Positions 1-10,942 of a stretch of DNA of 64,000 nt are shown here, piece after piece; positions within the stretch are counted from its first letter, which is position 1, and each line of letters opens with the position of its first letter. The DNA is taken from contig JACDQD010000003.1 in assembly GCA_019843655.1 (NCBI GenBank), positions 12,774,925 to 12,838,924 on the forward strand, read 5' to 3'. Source of the stretch: Lethocerus indicus (lineage: Eukaryota > Arthropoda > Insecta > Hemiptera > Belostomatidae). The position numbers and the translations under genes are program-made. The notes under the pieces are model-generated. The model searched no databases. It was not told the origin of the DNA and was given only the letters and a program-made list of their open reading frames with translations.

Positions 1-727
1 GGTTTCGTTACCGCCGCACGTAAGCTAATAGATAAAGCGAGCCGATCATGAGCCAAAAACAATCATTCTTAAGCCGCGTTTTATATAGATTGTAATAATA
101 ATATAGATTATATTTAAATTAACGGCTGTTATTTTCGAGGTAACTGAACGCCCTCACCGAATATGAAATCAGGCAGTTTCTTAATCATATGTTTTATATA
201 TGAGGGATTAGTCTTCATAACGTATACATTTCACCAGTATGCTAGTTGCAGTATATTTAGGTTAATCCACGATTCGAAATAGCATATATTAAGTTATTTT
301 TCGGATTTTACATTATCCACATGACGTTCTTCCGTTGCTGGGAGAAACAACAGTTTCCTCAACAGGCAAATTTGTGAGGTTAGAGGAAATCAAATTCTGA
401 TGGACACGTTTAAAATTCATTAACTCTCGAACCGGTTTATTTAGACCGTCCGTAGACGGTGTACAACGAAAACAGATTCCTGCCAGAAAAAACGACATTC
501 ACTTAGACAAATCCACCCGCAGAAGAAATTCCGAGGCGTCTGAACGGTCGGAGAAATCTGGCATAGAGCGCGCGATAGGGAAGATAAGCTCGGTGAAAGA
601 GATGGCCGGCGGTGTGTACGTGTGTGTTTGTGTGCTGTTGGGGGGGAGTTCTTAAAAAGAAAGTTCCTTTTTTTCTCGATCAGATTAGAATTACTTAGAA
701 CACGCCGGGCGCTCTAGTAGCTCCAGA

Positions 728-757
728 GGGGGAGGAGGATGTGGAGGGGGATGGAGG
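728..757 (+). other. G-rich block with G-quadruplex potential
   Basis: On the + strand there are two runs of five or more G and several GG pairs separated by one to four bases. This could fold into a two-tetrad G-quadruplex. It is seen in sequence only; no function is implied. Confidence 0.35.
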
Positions 758-1506
758 AGCCCACAATTACCGGGCTGACTGATAAATAAAAATTTATTTA
801 CCCCCGGATAAAATGTAGAGCGCTTCGTCTCGGAACGGCTCGAAATTCTATTGTAGTTGCAGTATCGGTATCGTTGTGAGTATTCTTTATTGTTGGTGCC
901 GGCCTATCTAAAAGCGTTATATCGTCGGTTAATTTATAACCGTTTTCACAATACAGATCCCCGCGGACGGTCGTATACTGGCTGTTGGCGTTCGTTGTTC
1001 CCCTCGCTTATCGGATGGGCGGGAGGCTCCACTATTCGGGGGTCGGTTCATTTGCGGGGGCCCGTTATTACCGGTTCCGCTCCCGTTATAACGTTCGCTA
1101 TCCACCCCCTGTCCGCCAGCCCCTGATTTGTAGTTATTATAGCCTGGCGCCGAAGTATATGGCGGACGGTAGGAAGACGTCCAAGATTACCGGCCGATCT
1201 ATGAGCCACATTCTCGGCGATTACAGTTTATATTCGGATCTGTTAACGGCTTAAAATGAATAGAAATTGTGCACCTCGTTTCCCAACTGCCGGCCCTGAC
1301 CGCTGGGGAATAGGCTCTATTTTATTTTGTTATTACCCTTAAGGCTGTTTCAATATCTCGATCAAGGTAACACTAGGTAGTTTAACGTTTACAATCAATT
1401 TACATTGATTTTCAATAATGTAGGACCAGATTTAACGCCTGCACACGGTTAATCGATTAGTCGACGTTTGTTTACTGATGAACAATATGACTGAGCGCAG
1501 CAAGTG

Positions 1507-1569
1507 ATATATAAAATATTATTGTAACAATAATATAAAAAATATATAAAATATTATTGTAACAATAAT
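1507..1569. repeat. 28-bp tandem duplication carrying a palindrome in each copy
   Basis: Identical 28-bp units at 1507-1534 and 1542-1569 (period 35). Each contains the inverted repeat ATTATTGT-A-ACAATAAT, so each copy can form a hairpin or cruciform. The unit is AT-only apart from one G and one C. Confidence 0.8.
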
Positions 1570-2196
1570 TTATTTAAAAGGGAACCAAATGCGGGAAATG
1601 CAGGGCAGTTTCCACAAAATCTTAATCAAAGTGAGTGCTTCATATTCGATTGTAGCCGTTTGGTAAATTTTCCAATCCACTTATGCAATCATATATAATA
1701 ATCTTTCCAACATTTGATCAATTCTGAAAATTACGGGAAATTGATTTTCGGACTGTGGTTATATTTGGTGTAAGTATGTGACAATAATTCCTGTGGGAAG
1801 GACAGTGTTACCGATGGTACCTCGCGGGTGAACGCGGTGTAAGCGGCGGTGTCTATTTTACCTTATTGTTCGCTGTGGATCAGTGGAACCCCATTAATAA
1901 CACTTTGTGCTTATTTATTGATATTTATACTTTCGAAAAATGCAGTTTTTCTGGATATTTTCGAATTTATTTACTGTATCGAGTGTGCCTACTTTTAGGA
2001 AACTTGAGTAGGAATTCTATTTAAGTATATCTACATTACAAAATATGTGTATTATTATAGATACGATAAGAATTACCTGTATAACTCATAATGGTTTATT
2101 TATATTTAAAAGTTTCATCTTCTTATCGCTATATGAATCTATGATGAGAACGTTATCATTTCTTTACATTTTGTAACTGTTTGATCTCTTCTCATC

Positions 2197-2202
2197 TATA
2201 AG
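2197..2202 (+). promoter_or_regulatory. Possible TATA-like element upstream of the receptor gene
   Basis: TATAAG lies 40 bp before the ATG at 2242. If it were a working TATA box the 5' UTR would be only about 10-15 nt, which is short. A non-coding first exon further upstream is an equally good explanation. The site is seen directly; the role is inferred. Confidence 0.2.
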
Positions 2203-2241
2203 CAAGGCGACTAACCGTTATTGGCCGCCAAGATAGTTGTA

Positions 2242-4501
2242 ATGGCTACGAGCCCGAATAAACTGGTGTGGTGGAGCTGTCGGTTCCTAGGGCTCTACCC
2301 TATAAGGGGAAGGCGCTATTCGGGAGCGCTCTACTGGCGTGGCCTCCTCCTGTTACTTTTGCTGTTGTTGGCGGGCTCTCTAGGCATACTCAGGGAGATC
2401 TTCGTGCTGCACCCCTCGAAGAGGATGCGGACCTCCGACCGGTTCAGTGGCACGGTGTGCGCCATCGACTACGGCACCCAGACGGTGGCCGCTGTGACTC
2501 CGCTGGTAGTGGGCCGGAGGTCGGTGTTGAGGCTCCACAGGCGGTACTCCCGGCTCCTCGCCCACTTCCATCTCCACTTCGCCGCCCGGCTCTCGGCCCC
2601 CGGCGTCCGCATAGCCTACCTCCTCCTAAAGATCGGCTTCATCCTATTCGTCGTCATCGATACCGTCCGTTGGTACATCGTCGTTCCCAACATTGTCGTA
2701 TATTTACCATTCGTCCTCCTCTATTTCTTCATATCCGATTCCATCGTCCTGATCTCGACTCTGATCAGTGTTCTGGCGATGGGCTACGCGGAGTTGAACG
2801 AAATTATATCCAAAGGACGGTTCGTCGTTTCCGGCTATGATGCATACTTCCTTATCTCAGGTAGGATGCTCGGTATCGGGCAGCCAAGAATGTTTTTACA
2901 AATAATATCTTCTTACAAGTACATTTTTTATTACACTCCTTATTCCCGCATTTAGAGTTTAATTAATTGTAATAAGTACTTCATTTCTATTTACCCCCGC
3001 TTATTTCGCCGGTACCGGCGGTTTCGGCTCCTTGTCTTCAATATTGTGTATTGTGTATTACCGATGTATCATCCTCATTCCACTCCGGTCGCACAACTGA
3101 TAGTTCTTATCGGTGAATCCAAGGCGTATTATCTATTTATGTAACACTTTAGTGGCGATGCTAACCGAGTGGTTTCGCTACGCTAAGTGCACAAGTGACA
3201 AATCTTGTTTGTGTTTGCAGGGTGGAAAACAAGAAAAATGCCGAAACCGGGAAACAGTTTGAAGGTAGGAATCGGGTCGACGGGGCCGGGGTGTGAAAGG
3301 GTGAGGGTCGGGTTGGATAGGGTGATGGAGGGTTATCGGTTGCTGAGGAGTGCTGAGGAAGCGGTTCGGGGGCGGTGGGGGGCGACAGTGCTGGCAGGCT
3401 GCTTGGCCGTGTTCACTCACCTGTTCATCACCCCCTACTACGTGGTGGCGGCCCTCACCTTCATGTCCCCGGACCAAGTGCGCCTGATGGGCCTGCTCTT
3501 CGCCGCCGGTCAGACCGCTTTCACTGTCTTCAACACCGCCCTCCTGCTTTTCCTCGCGGTCCCCCCTTCAAAAAAGAGCAGAGAGGTGAGCCAGCAGAAC
3601 AGAAGCGACGTTTTTTTATCCGATAAACTCGACTAACCCCACGAATTCGATCTATCGGACTTCACGAACGCGATTTCAGTATCGAACGTTGGACCCATCG
3701 AGGAGGCGCCGTTCGATTCCTTTTCCTTTCTTGAGTCAGTCGCGTTACTGCCCATTACTTGGCAAAATAATTCATAGTGTAATTCATATTTCATAGGAAC
3801 TATGAAGCGGATGACAATAAATAATATCCATATTCTGTTTGCGAGTGATATTCGCCCTTAATTCCCGACAAAACATCGTTTACCTTCGATGATATCGTCC
3901 GTCGTTATAATATGAATATACTCGTACTAGGAAAACATCTCACCCATAGCCGTCCTAAAACAATAACTTGTGTAAAATTATTTATTCTTGTTGCAGGCTT
4001 CGAAAACCGGCTACCTTATAGCCACTTTACTGGACTCGAGGTTACCGAAACACATATCGAGAAAGGTAATGTGCCGTAAAGCGTGAAGAATAATAACGTG
4101 AGGCGTTAATTTGTGAGTAGTTTCACAATAAAATAAAATTGGTTTCAGCTGAAGCGTTACGTCATAGAAATCTATCACGACACTAAGGAGTCTGGTTTGG
4201 ACATGTACGGCTTGAAGTTGGACACGACTCTAATAACAAACGTAAGTTTCAAAAAGCCCCGTTGTGCCTAGAGAGTGTATCTAATTCTTCTTACGATGGG
4301 AGGCTTTGAGATCCGTAGAAATCAGAATTTATGATCGGTAATATAGAATGGCAGTGATAATAATTGAGATTAATTATAAAACATTCTTTTAACACTCATG
4401 TATTCAACAATTATGGTCGAATCGCATTAATTAAATTTCTCTGTCCACAGATGTTCCACTCTGCAACGCTGTACGTCGTTATTCTTATGCAATTCTCATA
4501 A
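2242..4501 (+). CDS. Insect gustatory receptor (7tm_7 family), complete, five exons
   Basis: A seven-transmembrane chemoreceptor of the insect gustatory receptor family, expected to act as a ligand-gated cation channel in the membrane of sensory neurons; the ligand cannot be read from sequence. Exons: 2242-2860, 3221-3585, 3997-4065, 4149-4241 and 4451-4501, all with GT-AG introns of 360, 411, 83 and 209 bp. Intron 1 is phase 1 (split Gly207) and introns 2-4 are phase 0. The product is 398 residues, normal for the family. Hydrophobic segments lie near residues 33-50 (a run of nine Leu), 71-91, 124-148, 150-181, 261-287, 295-322 and 384-397. An LNEII motif (about 184-188) follows TM4, as in other GRs. 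The final exon gives TLYVVILMQF (388-397), a variant of the diagnostic TYxxVLLQF, and the protein ends one residue later. The start is the first ATG after an in-frame TAA at 2212, with G at -3 and +4. I see no frameshift or internal stop. Subfamily is not assignable by eye. Confidence 0.93.
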
Positions 4502-4667
4502 ATAACGATTACTGAAATGATTATCGGCTATATGAGTTTCCTCCCGCGCAGAAATAACAAGACTTTCTAAAAGCTACAACCCGTTTCATAAACGGGAAAT
4601 ATCTGATCGGGACACAATTTATCCCGTTTGTAAATCTCTCAGACAATTTAGTCGAAATCGGTGAAAT

Positions 4668-4688
4668 AATAAAGTTATTCCCAATAAA
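4668..4688 (+). promoter_or_regulatory. Tandem poly(A) signals after the receptor gene
   Basis: Two canonical AATAAA hexamers at 4668-4673 and 4683-4688 follow the receptor stop codon (4499-4501) by about 170-190 bp, a plausible 3' UTR length for a chemoreceptor mRNA. The DNA is AT-rich, so chance matches are possible. Confidence 0.45.
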
Positions 4689-4689
4689 A

Positions 4690-7600
4690 GTTCACCTCGG
4701 CGCCGGCCGTCGATAGAGCGCCGAAATATCAGCGGATAACAATGTTGAGAAACAATGGGGGTTAGTTCCAATTATATAAAAAAAAGTTAGATAGCCTAAT
4801 CGCTACTTAAACCTTGACCTATGGAGCGAGCGGTGAACGAATCCCGGCAATGTAAAAAGACACTCACGAACCAGACCCCGATCCACCTATTTATTTCTCA
4901 TAGTAAGCTCCACATTGGTTTTCTTGTCACTTTTTTACTGTACTTCGCGCGCCGGGTGCATCTCCTATCTTAAATATAACGAATATATTTTCGACAATAA
5001 AGGGTAGAATATTGTAGTCATATGTTTTATAAAAATGAGTTTAATGATCATTTAAACTTGAGTGAAGTAATAAAAGTAATATGCATTATAAAAACAATTA
5101 TAACAAGAAGCAAATTACACTCAGAGGTCGAGGTTTATGACCAAAACTTTCTTGTTTTTGGGCAGCAACTGAATGTGTTAATTTAATGACGTGTGACTAC
5201 TTGAGTAATGATTATTTGATCTATGGCGTAGATTTGATTTTCAATTTATTCACCAATTAATATGTGTTTTTGTTACCGTATCTGTTCGGAGCGAAGCGTA
5301 GTTTATGTGGAATGAAGCGTATATAATTAATACCCGACTAGATTTCTATTACTGCTGTATTTAAATAACAATGAAGGCCGTTTGAATATCGAGAATAGGT
5401 TTTATTTTTGTTGTTAACGGCAAAAAATCTCAATCGATAATTGTTGCGCCACGTATGAGAAACACAGAATGCGACCTTCCATCGATACAAATCTATGCGT
5501 TTCTCTCTGATCACCGCATTCGTAGAGAAAGAGAATACTTCGCCTTCATTAGACGCTGAACTGTATTATTAAAATGTCAATAGATTCACCGATTTAACTT
5601 TAAATGCTTCTTTCGCGAAGCAAGAAATTTTCTTTTTTTTCACCTCCGAAGATGTCCACTCTCGTGATGGATGTTACCGGCCGGGTAATTATCCGCTCAA
5701 CTGCAATTTATCCCGGAGCCAATTCTCAAAGCCACTGGTAGTAGATAATTAAAATAATACTCTGCATGGGCAAACAGTCATTATTGGATGGCTCATGTGC
5801 ATCGGAGTTAGGCGGGGCCTACCTCGCCGGGGTCGTAACCTCTCAAGGAGTAATCGCCCCAAGTTGCACACATCCACCGGTGTACACACTGAGATTAATT
5901 TTCGGTTCCCAGGTCACCCGGGACCTTTTTCCTGTCGAATTAACGTTATTGCATATCGGCGGAAAAGGGACTCCGGTTTCCTCAAACGGTATACATAAAC
6001 GTGACGGCTACGATTCGAAAGTAATTTTGTACCGTACGCTTAAACGATTACTTGGGCGATCATTTTTCGAAAAAAAATTCCAGAATTACTGGGAAATAAG
6101 CCAGTGCACAAGTATATTGTCGGCGAAGACTCAATTAGTGATTAGAGCCGCTCGAGACCTATGAAGGGACAATATTAGTCTAATGGCATTATGGTTGGGC
6201 TTTCTGTCATCTGCCCTAGTACACCGATAATACACATATTAATTAACGGAGCATTTGTCACCACTATACCCAAGTCTGATGAACTCTCATTTACTTACGA
6301 TGTTCCAAATTTAATGTCTTATGTTCAATATAGTAATTCTTTTAGCGTAATTTGGTTTAATGACCAACCGAACTGGTTTGGAAATCTAATAGGTTGGAAT
6401 GCGCTGTAATAGAGAGGGTAATAAAAATACAAACGTTATCGACCTCATCGTTTTATTTTAGGTGAAATTCATTCTACCAAGTGGTTCCGAAGTTCCTAGT
6501 TTCGAAATAATTCCAGACTAATAACTCCAGGAATTTAATCTAATTCTTCTTTTACATAATCTAATTTTATGCTCACAATGAAATATCTAGCCCGCATGTA
6601 CACGAGCCCGAAGAATGAAACCGCTCCGTTATTTTTTTCTTATAATTCTACCGTCGCTCCCACCAATCAAAAAAGTGGAAACATACACGAAACGAGGGCC
6701 GTATTTCAGCATTTCTCACTGCTAAAACTAGCGGCAAAATATCCCGCCCGAGAGTCGGTAAATATGAATTTACAGCGGAGGATTAGGGGGACTAAATAAT
6801 GATACCGAAGCGAAGGCTCGAGAAATAAGGGACGACCTCTGGGTCTCGTATAGACTGGAGTTTACTTGGAAAATGTCAGCCGACGGATACCTCGCTCAAG
6901 GGCTCAAGGATTTAGTAGCTCGGCATTTCTGAGTTTCAGAACAGAAACGGGTTTTGTTTTATAATCTAGGCTCTCCAATTGGGTACGCGGATATGCACAG
7001 CTTGGCTGGCATTCGCGGTACACTCGGTGGGAGGTCCGCGACCTCTTCCTAGCCACTTTCTTGGCTCAATCGGTCCACTAAGTCAAGCAAAATGTTCAAT
7101 CTCTAATTAGTATAGTACAAATTTGTTATTAAACGGCTTAGCATTCGTAGGAAATGTTCTAAATACATAATGTTCTAAATGATTCCATAACGTTAAGGTT
7201 TTATAAGTTATCTAACTTTTATAATTACGATATTTTCGCTTTATTTCCAGCTCATTACAGGGTCCCCATTGCACTTCTCCGATTATACATATCGCCTTTT
7301 CTATTCGTAGTTGTCAATTCGTATATGCAAAAATAATATAAAAAATAGAATAGGCGTAAGGACGGTTCGCGGGGTCACAAAAAAACACGAAACAGTTAAA
7401 CGAGGTATTATTAAAAAGATTAAATATTTCTTTGATATCAGGGACGTGGGAAACAGGGACCGGCGGTAAGGGGAATTCGATTTATAGGACGAAATACAGT
7501 TGGGTGGGAAATTGGTGATGCGAAGTTCGTGTTGAGGATCCTAGGGAACGGGTTTATCGTTGGTGGGGAATCGTTCGTGGCGAACGAACATCCTCGGCTC

Positions 7601-10470
7601 TCGGATGCAAATGGCCTTTCTAATTGGCCGGTGTATTTCACGCCGGCGGCCCTCAGTGAGCGAGACTGTTGGGGTCCCGCCCCAACTAGTGCAAGTACCA
7701 TTGCCGGCAGTGACGGCAATACCAAACCTTAATACTTCCGCCGCCCGCTTTGACTTTCTACGTTTGAATTCTGCGCGCCCACTATCCCCCGGCTTGACCT
7801 TTACCGCCGGCCCATATCCGGCCTTCCAACCAGTTCCGTCTTCTCCTGGCGTCTATATTCATTTATGCGCTCCAAGGGCGGTCAGCAACTACAAAGGACA
7901 ACAACAAAAAATAGAATACCGCGGTACGCTCCTTCGATTATTAATTGCAGGTAGGATTGTTTTCATTTATTTGGAATATTTTTATATTTATCTATAATAA
8001 TATTCTGTGCTCCAGTATGCAAACACTGAAGGGCTCAACAGATGAGTTTGTGTCCATTTGTAGAATTAAAAATATAGAATTCAACGATGATTGGATGAAC
8101 AGCGTGGGACTCACTGTATAGTGTGCCTGTTTAAGCTTTACCATCAGTTAAAATTAGTTTATTACAATCTCGATAGCTCGTAAATAAAAAAATAGTGCTA
8201 GGTCCAGATGTTAAAATTGCAATAACGCGTGTTACAATAATAATTGTTTCTTGAGTTAATAACTGAGTATTCTGTGTATGTAATTTGCTGAACAACCCAA
8301 ATGTAGATTATTGACTTACTTTCATTATCATCACAAATTATAATACATAACGTCAACTTCTGTTTTCAATTACATCAGAGATATTAATTTTACGGGTAAA
8401 TTAATTCTACAACACATTCAATTTGAATGGAGGAGTAGGCGGTTAAGGAAGGGGGAGAAGATGTATGGATTTTCCCTTCGTCGGGTAGGTCAATGCTTTT
8501 AATGGCCTACGTGATTTCTGGAACAAACGCGATAGTTCGAGTGGTCGGATCGAAAGTCCATTTTCACTTAGCCGGAGATCGAGTCAATAAATAAAAGCAA
8601 TTTAAGATTAAGTCAATATCCATAAATAAACCCAGAGTCGTAACTTAATTTTTATATTATTTGTTCTCGGTTCGGTCTATTTTCAACCGGCATAGAATCT
8701 GGATTAAAATGACATATTCATCCTAAATGGGGCCGTCGCAGATCGCTGGACCCTTCTATGTTCACGGCCTGTTTGTCACGCTCGTAAATTCCGAGTCAAC
8801 CGTTTCTTCGATTCATTTTCACGAGCCGAATTTATGACTTTCTTACTCTCCAATTTATATTCACTCTTGAGAGCGGGACCTTTAAAAATATCTGCCGCGA
8901 TATGGCGGAGGTACAATTCTTTAAAATCAGTATTGGAGCCGGCCCAGCGCTCTTGTTACTTCTATTCTATAACTTTGTTTAACTCCCAATGAGAATTAAT
9001 AAACGTAAATTTTCTTCGGAGTCTAAAACGACAAATTATTTCCTCGCATACGTTCAAGAATGACTAATGGTCCATTGCCGCCGGCTACTAAACTGTACAT
9101 TACGGTATTTATAACGTCATAAAGTAGACGCCCATATTGAGCGCTGAATGTGATAATGAAATAAGGCTGTAAAACAACATGGGGAATCCATTTGTACCCG
9201 ATAAATGGAAATAAAAAATCGAGAAAAAACTAAGAAGCCAGCTGAATAAATCATAAAAGAGAGGTAGTGAAGACGGAGTAGGCATAAATTAAGTCTCGAG
9301 TGATGACAGTCGTGCTATGAGTGGTAATTCCTCTGGAACACATTCCGTGTACTGCATGTCTTCCTGTTCCCAGTATAAATCAAAGTTCGCGCTTGTAATT
9401 TCGTCTTTATTTATGTTCAGTTAATAATCTTTGAGTGCATACAGTGCGGGAATTCCGGAAATAACAACAGAATTATTCATTTGATCTTCAGTAGATTTCC
9501 TCCAGAATATTGATGAGTAAAACTACCCCAACCTTGCGGATCACCAAACTATAACAAAAAATTGGAACCTCATTGAAAGTTATTTATTACAAAGTGCTTT
9601 TAGTTTACCAAAGCTCCCCGCAGAAATATTATGAATTCCATCTGCGTTTCCGAATCTTCTTTAACACAACGTTTATATTAAGATTCTTCTGTGAAACGGA
9701 ATGTTCGTGTCGCTGAGGAGACGGCCATCCATTCTTGGAGGAGGTGTCGGCTCAGAAAGTGGACGTCGTCGGCCGCTATCTGACAGAAGGGCCTAAGGTT
9801 GGACAGGGCTAAGTCCCGGGGACCACCGGAGGCAGGTCGTCCGAGAGATTGATGACCAGCAGGAGGTTTGTGCTGTCAGCTCGAAGTGCCGCCACTGCCC
9901 CTCCAAGCCACCAACGCCCTGACAATTGTCCCACCCAGACAATGCAAACAATTCTTGGCAAATATTTACCAAAAACATTACACTGACCTGAAGTATTTGA
10001 AGTGGGCTATTGTTATTGTTCATAAATATCATCACCCGTCGATTTGGACCAGGTCCTCACTCGCCATCGTCATTAACGTTCCGTCAATAAACCAGCCAGT
10101 TATCTACGAATATGAACCCTATGAAGTATCCCGTCTTCACTCTAGCTGTATGTTTCATATTTACACGTTCGTTCTGTTGTTAAAAATTTGGGAACAGCGG
10201 GGGATCAACCCCGGCCAACTGATATTTTTCCCACTTCAGGCGATCTCACCGGAAGCTAGTCAGTGCCAACCTTTGATTTATTTGCGCGCTTTTACAGTTG
10301 TATAAATAGAACAGTTTTCAATATGAGTATAATTTAACTGTGACGACGTCATAAAATTGTTTTTCTATATCTAAATCATTACGATTTTTTAATTGTAACT
10401 GTTTTATACCATGAATCGATTAGACTGTTAACGTACTTGTCCCTTTCGGATTCGACCTTTCTGTACAATA
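4690..10470. other. Gene-free stretch downstream of the receptor
   Basis: No gene is supported. ORFs of 132 codons (5766-6164, ATG start), 145 codons (7560-7997, TTG start) and 145 codons (9868-10305, TTG start with the first ATG at about codon 95) have no recognisable domain or splice context. GC-rich patches lie near 5690-5990, 6870-7060, 7440-7870 and 9700-9920. The 7.4-7.9 kb patch carries two adjacent hairpins. ATGTTCTAAAT is directly repeated at 7154-7164 and 7170-7180. Confidence 0.55.
7668..7720. repeat. Two adjacent short hairpins in a GC-rich patch
   Basis: GTTGGGG/CCCCAAC (7668-7674 and 7680-7686, 5-nt loop) is followed 13 bp later by ATTGCCG/CGGCAAT (7700-7706 and 7714-7720, 7-nt loop). 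Both stems are perfect. Confidence 0.7.
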
Positions 10471-10474
10471 ATGG

Positions 10475-10501
10475 AAGGGAATTTGTCTTCCCTTTTTTTT
10501 T
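10475..10501 (+). other. Hairpin followed by a run of nine T
   Basis: AAGGGAA (10475-10481) and TTCCCTT (10488-10494) form a 7-bp stem with a 6-nt loop. The T run starts within the stem and ends at 10501. It would resemble an RNA polymerase III stop, but no A/B-box promoter or tRNA fold was found upstream. Confidence 0.4.
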
Positions 10502-10889
10502 GAGGACGTGCGCGCAATATTTTAGCTCGGGGAAAGCGGGCAGTTTTAAATCACGAGTGGCCGGCGACTACGTATGAGATACGGCTTGAAAACTCCCGGT
10601 ACGAACTCTACAATTACCTCCGTAACGAGGAAGAAGAAAAACTTTCACCGGCAATACTGTCCAATCGAATTAATGCTTCATTTTGGTTCTCTTCATAAAT
10701 CATTTCCCGGAGAAAAAATTCAGTCCGATAAGAAAATGTTAAAAATAACTTACTTTTTTTTGTTCGCCGACTTTTCTCACCGGTAATAATTGAAATGTGG
10801 CGGATGGAGGATCCAATTCACTGTATCGATTATACAATATGCACGTCCTTTTTTTAGTTCCAAATGTATAGATATCAATTTAGGCATTA

Positions 10890-10892
<3 letters not shown>

Positions 10893-10939
<47 letters not shown>
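10893..10939. repeat. (TA)n microsatellite
   Basis: An uninterrupted TA dinucleotide repeat of about 23 units in AT-rich intergenic DNA. Confidence 0.95.

Positions 10940-10942
<3 letters not shown>

Larger units (their letters stand above)
1..2241. other. Non-coding DNA upstream of the receptor gene
   Basis: No gene is supported. The stretch contains an alternating GT tract (611-637), a run of seven G (640-646), a G-rich block (728-757), a GC-rich patch (about 860-1250) whose overlapping 89-codon ORFs in two frames have no family motif, and an AT-rich tandem duplication (1507-1569). A short inverted repeat AATCAAT/ATTGATT lies at about 1393-1410. The rest is AT-rich and featureless. Confidence 0.6.

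Noticed and set aside
2861..2955. Read-through of the receptor exon 1 frame to 2955
   Set aside because: A consensus donor at 2861 and a matching phase-1 acceptor at 3220/3221 continue the GR fold; the read-through peptide does not.
3007..3020. 14-bp palindrome CGCCGGTACCGGCG in receptor intron 1
   Set aside because: Several palindromes of this length are expected by chance in 64 kb.
5766..6164. 132-codon ATG ORF as a gene
   Set aside because: No recognisable family, no supporting splice or regulatory context; the length is within chance for this composition.
7560..7997. 145-codon ORF as a gene
   Set aside because: TTG start, overlapped by ORFs in other frames and on the other strand in a GC-rich patch; no motif.
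9868..10305. 145-codon ORF as a gene
   Set aside because: It opens with TTG, the first ATG is about codon 95, composition is noise-like and no domain is seen.
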